A stretch of DNA of 32,047 bases from Candidatus Margulisiibacteriota bacterium (GCA_031268855.1 JAIRWS010000035.1:1-32047); one strand, 5' to 3'; shown: positions 24,513 through 32,047, numbered from the stretch's first letter. The notes: generated by a model from the sequence alone, not told the origin. Numbers and translations: made by a program.

Positions 24513-25280
24513 ATGTATCGAAAAATTCTATTGGTTTGGGTTTTGCTGGTCAGTTTGGTTTTGGCGCTGGGCGACAAACCGGCTGCCGCCGCCACCGCCG
24601 TGCCGCGCGGGGAAGAGCCGCTGGAGAATTTGAGCGTTGATCGCTTGTACAGCCGCGCCTATGCGGAATACGGCGCCGCTCTGGATATGATTTATGCCGA
24701 GCAGAACAGGAGAGCGATCGAAGCCTTGAGTTTATTCCTGGAAAAATATCCTGACGATTCGCGCTGTCCGGACGCGCGGTATTTTTTGCTGGTGGTTTAC
24801 GGTCGCAATAATCAGCCGCGGGAACAGGTGGAGCTGGCGGACGCTTATTTTGCCGGAGAGCCTACGGATAACGCGCTGACCGACTCGGTCAAGCTAGAGA
24901 GTTTATCCGCTTATATTTGGACCCAGAATTTAGCCACGGCCAATCTGCTGTACAGCGAACTGTTAGAGAAATATCCGACCAATAATTCAGTCTTGGCCCT
25001 GGCGTATCAGCAGTATTTACCGGCTTTGCGTTTGGCGAGAGACCTGACTGGTCAGAAAGAGGTGTTTAATTTTTTCCGCGCGGACAATAACCGCCAGTAT
25101 CTAAAAAACCCCAACAATTATTATATTTTTACCTATGAGCTGGCAATGATCTATTTTAACGAAGGCGATTTTAAGTCCGCCCGGCCTTTGCTAGCAGAGG
25201 TTGCGGCGCAGAAAGAAAACCGCGTGCTCGAAAATTTTGCTGATTCGGCGGAAAGTTATATGAAAAATCTGCCAAATTAG
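24513..25280 (+). CDS. Secreted TPR-repeat protein
   Basis: This 255-residue protein begins with a clear Sec signal peptide (MYRKILLVWVLLVSLVLALG, cleavage probably after AAA near residue 26). There is no lipobox Cys. Helical repeats follow, with TPR-type patterns such as AIEALSLFLEKYPDDSRCPDARYFLLVVYGR and ATANLLYSELLEKYPTN, then EGDFKSARPLLAEVAAQ. These resemble the tol-pal YbgF and BamD classes of periplasmic TPR proteins. A periplasmic scaffold role is likely; the partner is unknown. AAGGGGG precedes the ATG. Confidence 0.8.
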   Translation: MYRKILLVWVLLVSLVLALGDKPAAAATAVPRGEEPLENLSVDRLYSRAYAEYGAALDMIYAEQNRRAIEALSLFLEKYPDDSRCPDARYFLLVVYGRNNQPREQVELADAYFAGEPTDNALTDSVKLESLSAYIWTQNLATANLLYSELLEKYPTNNSVLALAYQQYLPALRLARDLTGQKEVFNFFRADNNRQYLKNPNNYYIFTYELAMIYFNEGDFKSARPLLAEVAAQKENRVLENFADSAESYMKNLPN

Positions 25281-25298
25281 GTTATACTTAAAAACATA

Positions 25299-26288
25299 AT
25301 GCAGAAAATTTTTATTACCGGCGGCGCCGGTTTTATCGGCTCACATCTGGCGGAAGTTTATATTAACGAAGGGCACAGCGTGGTGGCTCTCGATGATCTT
25401 TCCACCGGACGGGAAGAAAATGTCGCGCCGCTGACGGCCTCCGGCCGGTTTAAGCTGGTCAAAGGCTCGGTGCTGGATTCCGGAATTGTTGATGAGCTGG
25501 TGCGGGACTGCGCGATTTGTTATCATCTGGCCGCGGCGGTGGGCGTTTACACGATCGTGGAAAAGCCGCTCAATTCGCTGATGACCAATCTCAAGGGTAC
25601 GGAAGTCATTTTGGCGGCGGCGGACAAATATCAGAAAAAAATTCTCATTGCTTCGACCTCAGAGGTTTACGGCAAGAGCAATAAATTTCCTTTTAGCGAG
25701 GCGGACGACACGGTGCTGGGCGCGACAGACAAATCTCGCTGGTCTTACGCTTACGCTAAAGCGGTCGATGAATTTATGGCGCTGGCTTATCATCAGGAGA
25801 AAAAACTGCCGGTGGTCGTGGTCAGGTTTTTTAATACAGTGGGGCCGCGGCAGACTGGACGCTATGGCATGGTGATCCCCAATTTTGTGCGGCAGGCGCT
25901 GCTCAATGAGGACATCACGATTTTCGGCGATGGTCATCAGTCGCGCTGTTTTACTTATGTCGGCGACGCGGTTGACGCTATTAAACGTCTGGCCGGGACG
26001 CCCCGCGCGATCGGGCAGGTCATCAATGTTGGCAACAACAGCCTGGAAATTTCGATCGAGGATTTGGCCAAAAAAATTATTGAATTGACCGGCAGTAAAT
26101 CTAAATTGACTTATGTTCCCTATGCTAAGGCTTATCCGCTGGGCTTTGAAGATATGGAACGCCGCGTGCCGGATCTTTTTAAAATAAAAGAACTGATCGG
26201 TTTTCAGCCGAAAGTGCAGTTAGACGAAATACTAGAGTTAGTTATTGCGGATAAGAAAAAGAAATTAGGCGATCTGTACAAGTACTAA
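25299..26288 (+). CDS. NAD-dependent nucleotide-sugar epimerase/dehydratase (extended SDR)
   Basis: The product is 329 residues, with the Rossmann motif TGGAGFIG (7-14), a catalytic serine in STSEVYG, Y150-A-Y-A-K154, and VRFFNTVGPRQTGRYGMVIPNFV, as in UDP-glucuronate decarboxylases, UDP-glucose 4-epimerases and related enzymes. The substrate cannot be fixed from sequence. The next gene is a UDP-sugar 6-dehydrogenase, so a UDP-uronic acid epimerase or decarboxylase is plausible. There is no Shine-Dalgarno sequence; a TATACT about 10 bases before the ATG could give a near-leaderless transcript. Confidence 0.85.
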   Translation: MQKIFITGGAGFIGSHLAEVYINEGHSVVALDDLSTGREENVAPLTASGRFKLVKGSVLDSGIVDELVRDCAICYHLAAAVGVYTIVEKPLNSLMTNLKGTEVILAAADKYQKKILIASTSEVYGKSNKFPFSEADDTVLGATDKSRWSYAYAKAVDEFMALAYHQEKKLPVVVVRFFNTVGPRQTGRYGMVIPNFVRQALLNEDITIFGDGHQSRCFTYVGDAVDAIKRLAGTPRAIGQVINVGNNSLEISIEDLAKKIIELTGSKSKLTYVPYAKAYPLGFEDMERRVPDLFKIKELIGFQPKVQLDEILELVIADKKKKLGDLYKY

Positions 26289-26356
26289 ATATGGTATTGC
26301 GCGGCAAAAACGTAAAAGACATTTTGCGGACTAAACTTAAATAAGGAGATCAGGAA

Positions 26357-27685
26357 ATGTTAGCAGCTAAAATAAAAGACCAAAGCGTGAAAGTCGGCAT
26401 AATTGGCATCGGTTACGTTGGTCTGCCGCTGGCGTGTTCGTTTGCGGAAGCTGGTGTGCGCACTGCCGGCTTTGATCTGAGCCGGAACAAAGTGGACAGC
26501 CTCAACAAAGGCGCGAGCTATATTCCTGATGTGCCGTCCGAAGTAGTCCGGGAACTGGTCTTGAATAAAAAAATTTTGAGCGCCTCGACGGATTTTGCCG
26601 GTTTGCGGGAAATGGACGTGGTCTTTATCTGTGTGCCGACGCCTTTTGACAAACACAAAGCGCCTGATCTGGCCTGCGTGCGTAACGCGGCGGAATCCGT
26701 GGCCCAAACTTTGCAAAAAGGCCAGCTGATCGTTTTGCAGTCCACAACTTATCCGGGGACGACCGAAGAAGTCGTGCTGCCAATTCTGGAAAAAACCGGC
26801 CTCAAAGCTGGCCAGGATTTTTATCTGGCTTTTTCGCCGGAGCGCATCGACCCGGGTAATAAAAAATTTAACGCGCACAATACGCCGAAAGTTGTGGGCG
26901 GTATTGATAGGGAGTCGACCAAATTGACGGCTGATCTTTTCCGCGTGTTTATTGACGCGGACAAGGTGCACGAGGTCTCCTGTCCCAAGACCGCCGAAAT
27001 GTGCAAGATTTTGGAAAACACTTTCCGCGCGGTGAATATCGCGCTGGTCAATGAAATGCTGATGCTTTCCGAGCGCATGGGTATCAATATTTGGGAAGTG
27101 ATCGAGGCAGCCAGCACCAAGCCTTTTGGTTTTATGCCGTTTTATCCCGGGCCCGGTGTCGGCGGGCATTGTATTGCGGTCGATCCTTTTTATTTGTCGT
27201 GGAAAGCGCGCGAGTACGATTTTTTCACGCGCTTCATTGAGCTGGCTGCCGATACCAATATGAACATGCCGTATTATGTGCTAGACCGCCTGCGCAAGCT
27301 CTTGAGCGTTTCCGGCAAAAATATCAGCGGCGCGAAAATATTGGTACTGGGCGCGGCTTTCAAGAAAGATATTGACGACTGCCGCAACTCCGTGGCTTTG
27401 TATCTCATCAAGCTGCTGGAAGACGCCGGCGCGGATGTGCTTTACAATGACCCTTACGTGCCGAAATTTAAATTTGAGCATGAGCTGTATGCTGCCAGCA
27501 AAAATCCGCGCGAATATGTGTCGCAGGATCTGACGCCCGGGCTGTTAGCCAGTGTGGATTGTGTTTTAGTGGCGGTGGCGCACAGCGCGTATGATTTTAA
27601 TTTTATTCTGAAAAATTCCAGGCTCGTTTTCGATCTGGTCAATGGCGCGCGGGGCCGTCAGGCGGAAAATCTGCATAAATTATAG
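26357..27685 (+). CDS. UDP-N-acetylglucosamine/UDP-sugar 6-dehydrogenase (WbpA-like)
   Basis: This 442-residue enzyme oxidises a UDP-hexose to the uronate with two NAD. It has the N-terminal NAD fold with GIGYVG (17-22), CVPTPFDKHKAPDL, SPERIDPGN, the central helix KILENTFRAVNIALVNE, catalytic Cys272 in GPGVGGHCIAVDPFYLSW, and the C-terminal UDP-binding domain (LGAAFKKDIDDCRNSVAL). The GHCIAVDPFYL form is typical of the WbpA/UDP-GlcNAc dehydrogenase branch. GGAGAT precedes the ATG. It is part of the sugar cluster 25299-29248. Confidence 0.9.
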   Translation: MLAAKIKDQSVKVGIIGIGYVGLPLACSFAEAGVRTAGFDLSRNKVDSLNKGASYIPDVPSEVVRELVLNKKILSASTDFAGLREMDVVFICVPTPFDKHKAPDLACVRNAAESVAQTLQKGQLIVLQSTTYPGTTEEVVLPILEKTGLKAGQDFYLAFSPERIDPGNKKFNAHNTPKVVGGIDRESTKLTADLFRVFIDADKVHEVSCPKTAEMCKILENTFRAVNIALVNEMLMLSERMGINIWEVIEAASTKPFGFMPFYPGPGVGGHCIAVDPFYLSWKAREYDFFTRFIELAADTNMNMPYYVLDRLRKLLSVSGKNISGAKILVLGAAFKKDIDDCRNSVALYLIKLLEDAGADVLYNDPYVPKFKFEHELYAASKNPREYVSQDLTPGLLASVDCVLVAVAHSAYDFNFILKNSRLVFDLVNGARGRQAENLHKL

Positions 27686-27695
27686 GGAGCAAAAT

Positions 27696-28856
27696 ATGGA
27701 AATTTTTCTCCTGCCGACGCTGACGGTTTTTATTTTGACGCTGCTGACCGTGCCGCTGGTCAAGAGGCTGGCCTGGAAATTAAATATTGTCGATAAACCG
27801 GAAGCCCGCAAACTGCAGACGGATACTATTCCTCTGCTGGGCGGCCTGGGTATGCTGATCCCTTTTGTGCTAGGGCTGTGTTTTTTTTATAAAGGCGCGA
27901 CAGACCTTAATCTGAAAGCGGTGGTGTTTTGCGCGGCGCTGATCGCGCTGCTGGGGCTGTGCGATGACAAATACGGCTTGACCTGGAAAACCAAATTGGC
28001 CGGCCAGTTGGCGGTGTCCGCGCTGTTGGTTTTTGGTTTCGGTATCAAAACTTCTTTTATGGAGCTGGATATTTTAAATAGTCTGGTCTCAATTTGCTGG
28101 CTGGCTTTTATCACGAACTCGATCAATTTGCTGGACAATATGGACGGCTTGGCCGCCGGAGTTTCAGCGCTCGCGGCGTTTTTCTTTTTTCTCCTGTCTT
28201 ATAAAGCCGGACAGCCAGATTTGGCGATGTTCTGCGTGCTGCTGGCGGCCTGCGCGCTGGCTTTTTTGAAATACAATTTTTCGCCAGCTTCGATTTTTAT
28301 GGGCGATCTCGGCTCTTTGTTTTTGGGTTTTACTCTGGGCGCGGTGGCCATCCTTTTGCAGGTCAGGGAGATCAGCAACTGGGAGATTGTGCTTTGGCAC
28401 AGTGAGTTTTTTCAGCGTTATGAATATATTTACGAAGGTATCAGTGTTTTGATCCCTCTGTTGGTGCTGGCGGTGCCGATTTTTGACACGCTGCTGGTCA
28501 TGGTTCTGCGCACGCTTAACGGACTGGGGATTTTTACGCCCGGCCGTGATCATTCTTCGCATCGCTTAGCGCGGATGAAAGGTTTCGTGCAGCGCAGGCT
28601 GGATAAGCTGATCTTGTTTTATCTGCGTTTAGCCGGCCCGCGCCGTCCGACCCGCCAGACGGTTTTGCGGGGAGTCGCGCAGGCGCGCACGGCCTTGCTG
28701 CTTTACGCCTGCGCCGCTTTGATCGGCGGCGGCACGCTGCTGCTGGCGCAGTTATCCCTGCGCGGCCTTTTGGTTTTTACGGTGATTGTTGCGGCGGCGG
28801 CCTTTTTCAGCGCGTATAAACTCGGTCAAGTGCTGGTCTACCGGAAAAAATTATAA
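27696..28856 (+). CDS. Polyprenyl-phosphate sugar-1-phosphate transferase (WecA/TagO/MraY family)
   Basis: The 386-residue polytopic membrane enzyme transfers a sugar 1-phosphate from a UDP-sugar to undecaprenyl phosphate. Diagnostic motifs are D90-D91 in GLCDDKYGL, NLLDNMDGLAAG (D147, D150), FMGDLGSLFLG, and the cytoplasmic GRDHSSHRL. About ten membrane helices are visible. I chose the ATG at 27696, with AGGGAGC upstream; an earlier in-frame ATG lies inside the previous gene. A C-terminal extension with two extra helices (after about residue 300) goes beyond the core family. Confidence 0.9.
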   Translation: MEIFLLPTLTVFILTLLTVPLVKRLAWKLNIVDKPEARKLQTDTIPLLGGLGMLIPFVLGLCFFYKGATDLNLKAVVFCAALIALLGLCDDKYGLTWKTKLAGQLAVSALLVFGFGIKTSFMELDILNSLVSICWLAFITNSINLLDNMDGLAAGVSALAAFFFFLLSYKAGQPDLAMFCVLLAACALAFLKYNFSPASIFMGDLGSLFLGFTLGAVAILLQVREISNWEIVLWHSEFFQRYEYIYEGISVLIPLLVLAVPIFDTLLVMVLRTLNGLGIFTPGRDHSSHRLARMKGFVQRRLDKLILFYLRLAGPRRPTRQTVLRGVAQARTALLLYACAALIGGGTLLLAQLSLRGLLVFTVIVAAAAFFSAYKLGQVLVYRKKL

Positions 28857-28879
28857 ACATGGTAAAAAAAGGAGGATAT

Positions 28880-29248
28880 ATGCAGACAATATTATTGGTG
28901 TTAGTACCGGTGCTGATCGGCGTAGTCGGTCAGTTGTTTTTAAAGAAAGGCATGGCCGTGGTCGGGCAGTTTGATTTCACCGCTCTGCCGCAGCTCCTGC
29001 CGCAGTTTGCGCGCGCTTTTACTAACCCGTGGGTCTTTGCCGGTTTTGCTTTTTATTTTTTGTCGTCGCTATTCTGGATGGTCGTGCTCTCCCGCGTGGA
29101 ATTAAGCGTGGCTTATCCGATGCTCAGTCTGGGCTATGCGGTTGTGCTGCTGGCTTCGTTTTTTCTCTTTCAAGAAGCTGTTTCGCCGGCGCGCTGGCTA
29201 GGCGTGCTGGTCATCATGCTGGGCGTCGTTTTGATCTCGCGCAGCTGA
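28880..29248 (+). CDS. Small EamA/SMR-type membrane protein, ArnE-like flippase subunit
   Basis: The product is 122 residues with four membrane helices. It has the C-terminal signature SRVELSVAYPMLSLGYAVVL and a final helix WLGVLVIMLGVVLIS, as in ArnE/ArnF and EmrE-like proteins. The first helix reads VLIGVVGQLFLKKG: the membrane Glu essential for EmrE drug export is Gly here, and the VGQL pattern is that of ArnE. Flipping a lipid-linked sugar is therefore likelier than drug export, which suits the transferase upstream. AAAGGAGG precedes the ATG at 28880. Its TGA overlaps the mfd ATG. Confidence 0.8.
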   Translation: MQTILLVLVPVLIGVVGQLFLKKGMAVVGQFDFTALPQLLPQFARAFTNPWVFAGFAFYFLSSLFWMVVLSRVELSVAYPMLSLGYAVVLLASFFLFQEAVSPARWLGVLVIMLGVVLISRS

Positions 29249-31371
29249 TGAAACTGGCGCGGGGGCAGGAATACGATTTTTCCCGCATAGTGGCGGAGCT
29301 GACCGCTCTGAATTATCACCGGGTGGAATTAGTTGTCGACCACGGTGAACTGGCCGTGCGCGGCGGTATCATCGATATTTATCCGCAGGGTTACGTTACG
29401 CCGCTGCGGCTGGAATTTCTGGACAATTTGCTGGAATCGATCCGCTCTTTCAATATTCAGGATCAGCGTTCTTTGAGCCGGCTGGACGCCGCGGAGATCA
29501 ACGCCTATCAGCCGCTGCCTGACGCGCTGACCCGCGATACGGATTTTCGGGAAAGCGAGGATTATCTGCTGCCGGATTTTCAGCCGGGCGATTATGTGGT
29601 GCATGAAAATTACGGCGTCGCAATTTTTCGCGGCCTGAAGTACAAGCGTGAACATTCGGTGGCCGGTGAGTATTATGAACTGCAATTTGCGGATACGCAG
29701 ACGGTCTTTGTGCCGCTCACGCAGTCTAAGCTCCTGCACCGTTATTCCGCTGGCGATCTGCGTCCGGCGCTGACTAATTTGAGCTCCGGTTCCGGCGCCT
29801 GGGAAAAGGCCCGGCAAAAAGCCAGGACTGCGGCGAAAAATATTGCGCTGGAGTTGTTTAATCTCTACCGCCTGCGCAAAATGACCAAAGGCTGGGCCTG
29901 TCCAGAAGACACCGAGCAGCAGTTATTGGTGGAGACGGATTTTCCTTTTACGGAGACGCCAGATCAGATCAAGGCGATTACGGCGGTCAAGCAGGATATG
30001 GAAGCTGCTTTTCCGATGGACCGCTTGATCTGCGGCGATGTGGGTTTTGGCAAAACGGAAATCGCCCTGCGCGCGGCTTTCAAAATGGCTATGGCCGGCC
30101 GGCAGGCGGCGGTGCTGGCGCCGACGACAATTTTGGTCAGCCAGCATTATCATAATTTTCAAACGCGTTTCAAAAACTACGCGCTGGATATTCAAATGTT
30201 GTCGCGTTTTCACACACCGGCAGAGAACCGCAACGTCATCAAAAAATTAAAATCCGGCCAGACCAATATTGTGATCGGTACGCACCGTTTGCTGCAAAAA
30301 GACGTTGCTTTTCAAGACCTCGGCCTGCTGGTAGTCGACGAAGAGCAGCGTTTTGGCGTGGAGCACAAAGAGTTCATCAAAAAACTGACGGTCAATGTGG
30401 ATATTCTGACGCTTTCGGCCACGCCGATACCGCGCACACTGTATCTTTCGCTCTCCGGTATGCGCGATATCAGCATTTTGCGCACGCCGCCCAAACACCG
30501 TCGGCCGATCAAAACTATTCTGGCCGAGTACGCGCCGGAGAAATTAAAAGCGGCCTTAGACCGCGAGCTGGAACGCGGCGGGCAGATTTTTGTTTTGAAC
30601 AATGACATAAAATCTTTGCCTTACTGGCAGACCAAAATTCAAGAACTTGTGCCCGCCGCGCGTGTTGTCCTCTCGCACGGCAAGATGCCAAAACAAAAAC
30701 TAGAGCAGGCCGTGCTGGATTTTGTCGAAAGACGGATGGATATTTTGCTCTGCACGACGATCATCGAGAACGGCATTGATATTCCGGGCGCGAATACGAT
30801 TATTGTTTTAAACGCTGATCATTTTGGGCTGGCGCAGCTGCATCAAATCCGCGGCCGCGTGGGGCGTGGCGCGCAACAGGCTTATGCTTATCTGTTTTAT
30901 CCAGCCGCGGCGGTTTTAAATCCGGACGCCACGGCCAGGCTGCACGCGCTCAAAGAATTCACGATGCTCGGCGCGGGCTATCGTCTGGCGATGCGCGATT
31001 TGGAGATCCGCGGCTCAGGAAATATTTTGGGCGCCCAGCAGTCCGGTTTTGTCCAAAATGTCGGCTTCACTCTGTACAATAAGATGCTGGAAGACTCGGT
31101 GCGCGAAGTGCGCGGCGAAAAAATTGAGGAGGAGCAGATTTTCCGCCTGCCCACCAGACAGGAAAATTATTTACCGCGGGATTATATGGAAGAAGAAATT
31201 TTGCGCATTTCTTTTTACCGCCGGATCATGGACTCTAAAACCGCGCAGGATGTGGAAAATATCGAGCAGGAATTGATCGACCGTTTTGGCCGCCTGCCGC
31301 AGCCGTCGATTAATTTGCTGCAGGCGATCAAAGAGCAATTGAGTTTAAGCAAAACGCGCCATTTGAAATAA
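29248..31371 (+). CDS. mfd: Transcription-repair coupling factor Mfd, short form lacking both ends
   Basis: The product is 707 residues; usual Mfd has about 1100-1150. It starts within the UvrB-like region (VELVVDHGELAVRGGIIDIYPQG, about residues 28-50), so domains D1a and D2, which bind UvrA, are missing. The RNA polymerase-interaction domain is intact (PGDYVVHENYGVAIFRGL, to about 170). So is the RecG-like translocase: Walker A GDVGFGKT (263-270), DEEQ (364-367), LSATPIPRTLYLSL, TTIIENGIDIPGA, HQIRGRVGR and RDLEIRGSGNILG. The C-terminal domain D7 begins (DRFGRLPQPSINLLQ) but ends about 75 residues early, exactly where a repeat array starts. ATG 29248 overlaps the TGA of the preceding gene. 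It may still displace stalled polymerase without recruiting UvrA, or be a decaying gene; both ends deserve checking. Confidence 0.85.
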   Translation: MKLARGQEYDFSRIVAELTALNYHRVELVVDHGELAVRGGIIDIYPQGYVTPLRLEFLDNLLESIRSFNIQDQRSLSRLDAAEINAYQPLPDALTRDTDFRESEDYLLPDFQPGDYVVHENYGVAIFRGLKYKREHSVAGEYYELQFADTQTVFVPLTQSKLLHRYSAGDLRPALTNLSSGSGAWEKARQKARTAAKNIALELFNLYRLRKMTKGWACPEDTEQQLLVETDFPFTETPDQIKAITAVKQDMEAAFPMDRLICGDVGFGKTEIALRAAFKMAMAGRQAAVLAPTTILVSQHYHNFQTRFKNYALDIQMLSRFHTPAENRNVIKKLKSGQTNIVIGTHRLLQKDVAFQDLGLLVVDEEQRFGVEHKEFIKKLTVNVDILTLSATPIPRTLYLSLSGMRDISILRTPPKHRRPIKTILAEYAPEKLKAALDRELERGGQIFVLNNDIKSLPYWQTKIQELVPAARVVLSHGKMPKQKLEQAVLDFVERRMDILLCTTIIENGIDIPGANTIIVLNADHFGLAQLHQIRGRVGRGAQQAYAYLFYPAAAVLNPDATARLHALKEFTMLGAGYRLAMRDLEIRGSGNILGAQQSGFVQNVGFTLYNKMLEDSVREVRGEKIEEEQIFRLPTRQENYLPRDYMEEEILRISFYRRIMDSKTAQDVENIEQELIDRFGRLPQPSINLLQAIKEQLSLSKTRHLK

Positions 31372-31544
31372 AGTGCGCCTGACACGAGGACTTACGTCGT
31401 CTACTCCGTAGACTCGTAGGTCTCACTTCACGTCGCTCCTTTCAGTCACTTGTGAAGTTCGACACGCGCTCCGCGCTTGTGCTCCATCAGTGTTAGGGAG
31501 ACATTCTGTTCACTTAAATAACTAAAGAAAGATACGATGAAAAA
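31371..31544. repeat. tRNA-tail hairpin repeat, unit A, carrying an extra ~71-nt palindromic segment
   Basis: The unit begins AAGTGCGCCTGACACGAG, identical to the tRNA-Arg 3' region (minus strand). It closes as a hairpin with GTGTTAGG (31490-31497) and ends with a conserved tail to GATACGATGAAA. Compared with units B and C it holds about 71 extra bases (about 31393-31465) made of two palindromes: GTCTAC/GTAGAC, and ACTTCAC/GTGAAGT. Confidence 0.75.
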
Positions 31545-31634
31545 AAGTGCGCCTGACACGAGGACTGCGCGCTCCGCGCTTGTGCTCCGCCAGTGTTAGG
31601 GAGACACTCTATTTACTCAAACAACTTATAATGT
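31545..31634. repeat. tRNA-tail hairpin repeat, unit B
   Basis: It has the same start as unit A, then GACTGCGCGCTCCGCGC, TTGTGCTCCGCCAGTGTTAGG and GAGACACTCT. It then diverges into AT-rich sequence before the tRNA-like pseudogene. Confidence 0.75.
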
Positions 31635-31657
31635 CTAATGACTTTGATTTATTGATA

Positions 31658-31792
31658 GGAGTCGAACATGCGACATCCAGCTCCGGAGGCTGACGCTCTC
31701 TCCACTGACCAGAACTTAACAAGCATACGAAGTATGCGAAGTTAAGTGAGGGTAACAAGCCCACGCAGTGGGCGCCGTTTGCTACAGGCGCA
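31658..31792 (-). pseudogene. tRNA-Arg (CCG) pseudogene split by a 72-nt insertion
   Basis: On the minus strand the 5' end GCGCCTGTAGC (31792-31782 region) matches the intact tRNA-Arg at 31924-31996. After the insertion (31780-31709) the match resumes at TCAGTGGA and runs through the anticodon arm with CCG to TTCGACTCC. The 3' T-stem and acceptor strand are replaced by unrelated AT-rich sequence, so no cloverleaf can close. Confidence 0.8.
31709..31780. mobile_element. 72-nt double-hairpin insertion inside the tRNA-Arg copy
   Basis: It contains a nested hairpin CTTAAC/GTTAAG enclosing GCATAC/GTATGC, and a second, GCCCAC-GCA-GTGGGC. It joins the tRNA sequence with no base lost (CACTGA before, GCTACAGG after). 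It has no open reading frame. The size is close to that of the extra segment in unit A. Confidence 0.6.
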
Positions 31793-31816
31793 GAAAAAGA
31801 ATATTATGATGAAACA

Positions 31817-31920
31817 AAGTGCACCTGACACGAGGACTGCGCGCTGACGCGCTTGTGCTCCATCAGTGTTAGGGAGACATTCTGTTCACTTAAACAACTA
31901 AAGAAAGATACGATGAAACA
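31817..31920. repeat. tRNA-tail hairpin repeat, unit C (104 bp, complete)
   Basis: AAGTGCACCTGACACGAG is followed by GCGCGCTGACGCGC, then GTGCTCCATCAGTGTTAGGG and the tail CACTTAAACAACTAAAGAAA, GATACGATGAAAC. The next copy of the start motif is the 3' end of the intact tRNA-Arg. CCTGACAC and GTGTTAGG pair as an outer stem, and GCGCG/CGCGC forms an inner one. Confidence 0.8.
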
Positions 31921-31923
31921 AAG

Positions 31924-31996
31924 TGCGCCTGACACGAGTCGAACGTGCGACATCCAGCTCCGGAGGCTGACGCTCTATCCACTGAGCTACAGGCGC
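31924..31996 (-). tRNA. tRNA-Arg (CCG anticodon)
   Basis: On the minus strand the acceptor GCGCCTG/CAGGCGC, D-arm GCTC-AGTGGATA-GAGC, anticodon stem TCAGC/GCTGG with loop CTCCGGA (anticodon CCG) and T-arm GCACG-TTCGACT-CGTGT all fold. The 3' CCA is not encoded (A then CTTTG), unlike tRNA-Trp at 3246. Confidence 0.93.
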
Positions 31997-32047
31997 AAAA
32001 GACAATCAAGTTTATCATGAAAATGTATTGGCATAAACAACACTGCC

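Noticed and set aside
29029-29247. Upstream extension of the mfd frame
   Set aside because: The frame is open but lies wholly within the small transporter gene, and its translation has no Mfd similarity; similarity begins just after ATG 29248.
31658-31792. Functional tRNA-Arg with an intron
   Set aside because: The T-stem and 3' acceptor strand do not pair with the 5' side, so even perfect removal of the 72 bases would not give a cloverleaf.
31371-31996. CRISPR array
   Set aside because: The repeat units are 90-174 bp, unevenly spaced and palindromic, contain tRNA sequence, and have no short unique spacers or cas genes nearby.
31371-32047. Attachment sites of an integrated phage or genomic island at tRNA-Arg
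   Set aside because: The tRNA 3' end is duplicated, but the intervals are only 104-272 bp and no integrase or cargo gene is present. An island reaching beyond the window cannot be judged.

Overview
The window is bacterial chromosome from an organism I cannot place firmly. It is about 50% GC through the housekeeping genes and clearly AT-richer in the first 800 bases and in the intergenic repeats. The ribosomal protein/RNA polymerase block has the usual bacterial order. A pyrophosphate-dependent phosphofructokinase, a class II aldolase and a secreted TPR protein fit an anaerobic, probably two-membraned bacterium from a deep or poorly sampled lineage. That placement is inference.

Layout. (1) 1-1680 is a decayed defence island: the C-terminal part of a type III DNA methyltransferase with a frameshift, a Fic antitoxin followed by a Fic toxin missing its N-terminal part, and two fused scraps that look like the type III restriction subunit. 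(2) 1720-2996 holds a DUF4143-type AAA ATPase behind a 23-bp tandem repeat. (3) 3014-16896 is the core information block: rpmG, tRNA-Trp, secE, nusG, rplK, rplA, rplJ, rplL, rpoB and rpoC, with hairpins at the rplJ-rplL and rplL-rpoB junctions. (4) 16994-19600 on the minus strand is a large EF-hand protein of unknown function, convergent with rpoC. (5) 19601-20230 is non-coding: a run of 15 G and two large nested inverted repeats. (6) 20231-23830 holds fba and pfp, which share a promoter sequence, flanking a small Phd/ParE remnant. (7) 23854-25280 encodes a one-helix membrane protein and a secreted TPR protein. (8) 25299-29248 is a polysaccharide or lipid-linked sugar cluster: epimerase, UDP-sugar dehydrogenase, WecA/MraY-type transferase and an ArnE-like small transporter. 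(9) 29248-31371 is an Mfd lacking both ends. (10) 31371-32047 holds tRNA-Arg(CCG), a broken second copy of it, and hairpin repeats that carry the 3' end of that tRNA.

The most striking feature is RpoC. It is one uninterrupted frame of 2310 residues. All catalytic and zinc motifs are present, but about 840 extra, almost wholly helical residues sit where the two short rim helices of the secondary channel normally meet. A second insertion of about 235 residues lies in the trigger loop, at the site of the SI3 insertion of other bacteria. The rim helices are the docking site for GreA, GreB and DksA, so the insert may be a built-in regulator or scaffold at the secondary channel. I know of no described RNA polymerase with an insertion of this size at this place.

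The second theme is small palindromic elements. They occur near position 40, around 19824-20065 and at 31371-31920. One 72-nt double-hairpin element splits a tRNA-Arg copy with no loss of tRNA sequence, and a similar-sized insertion splits one of the repeats.
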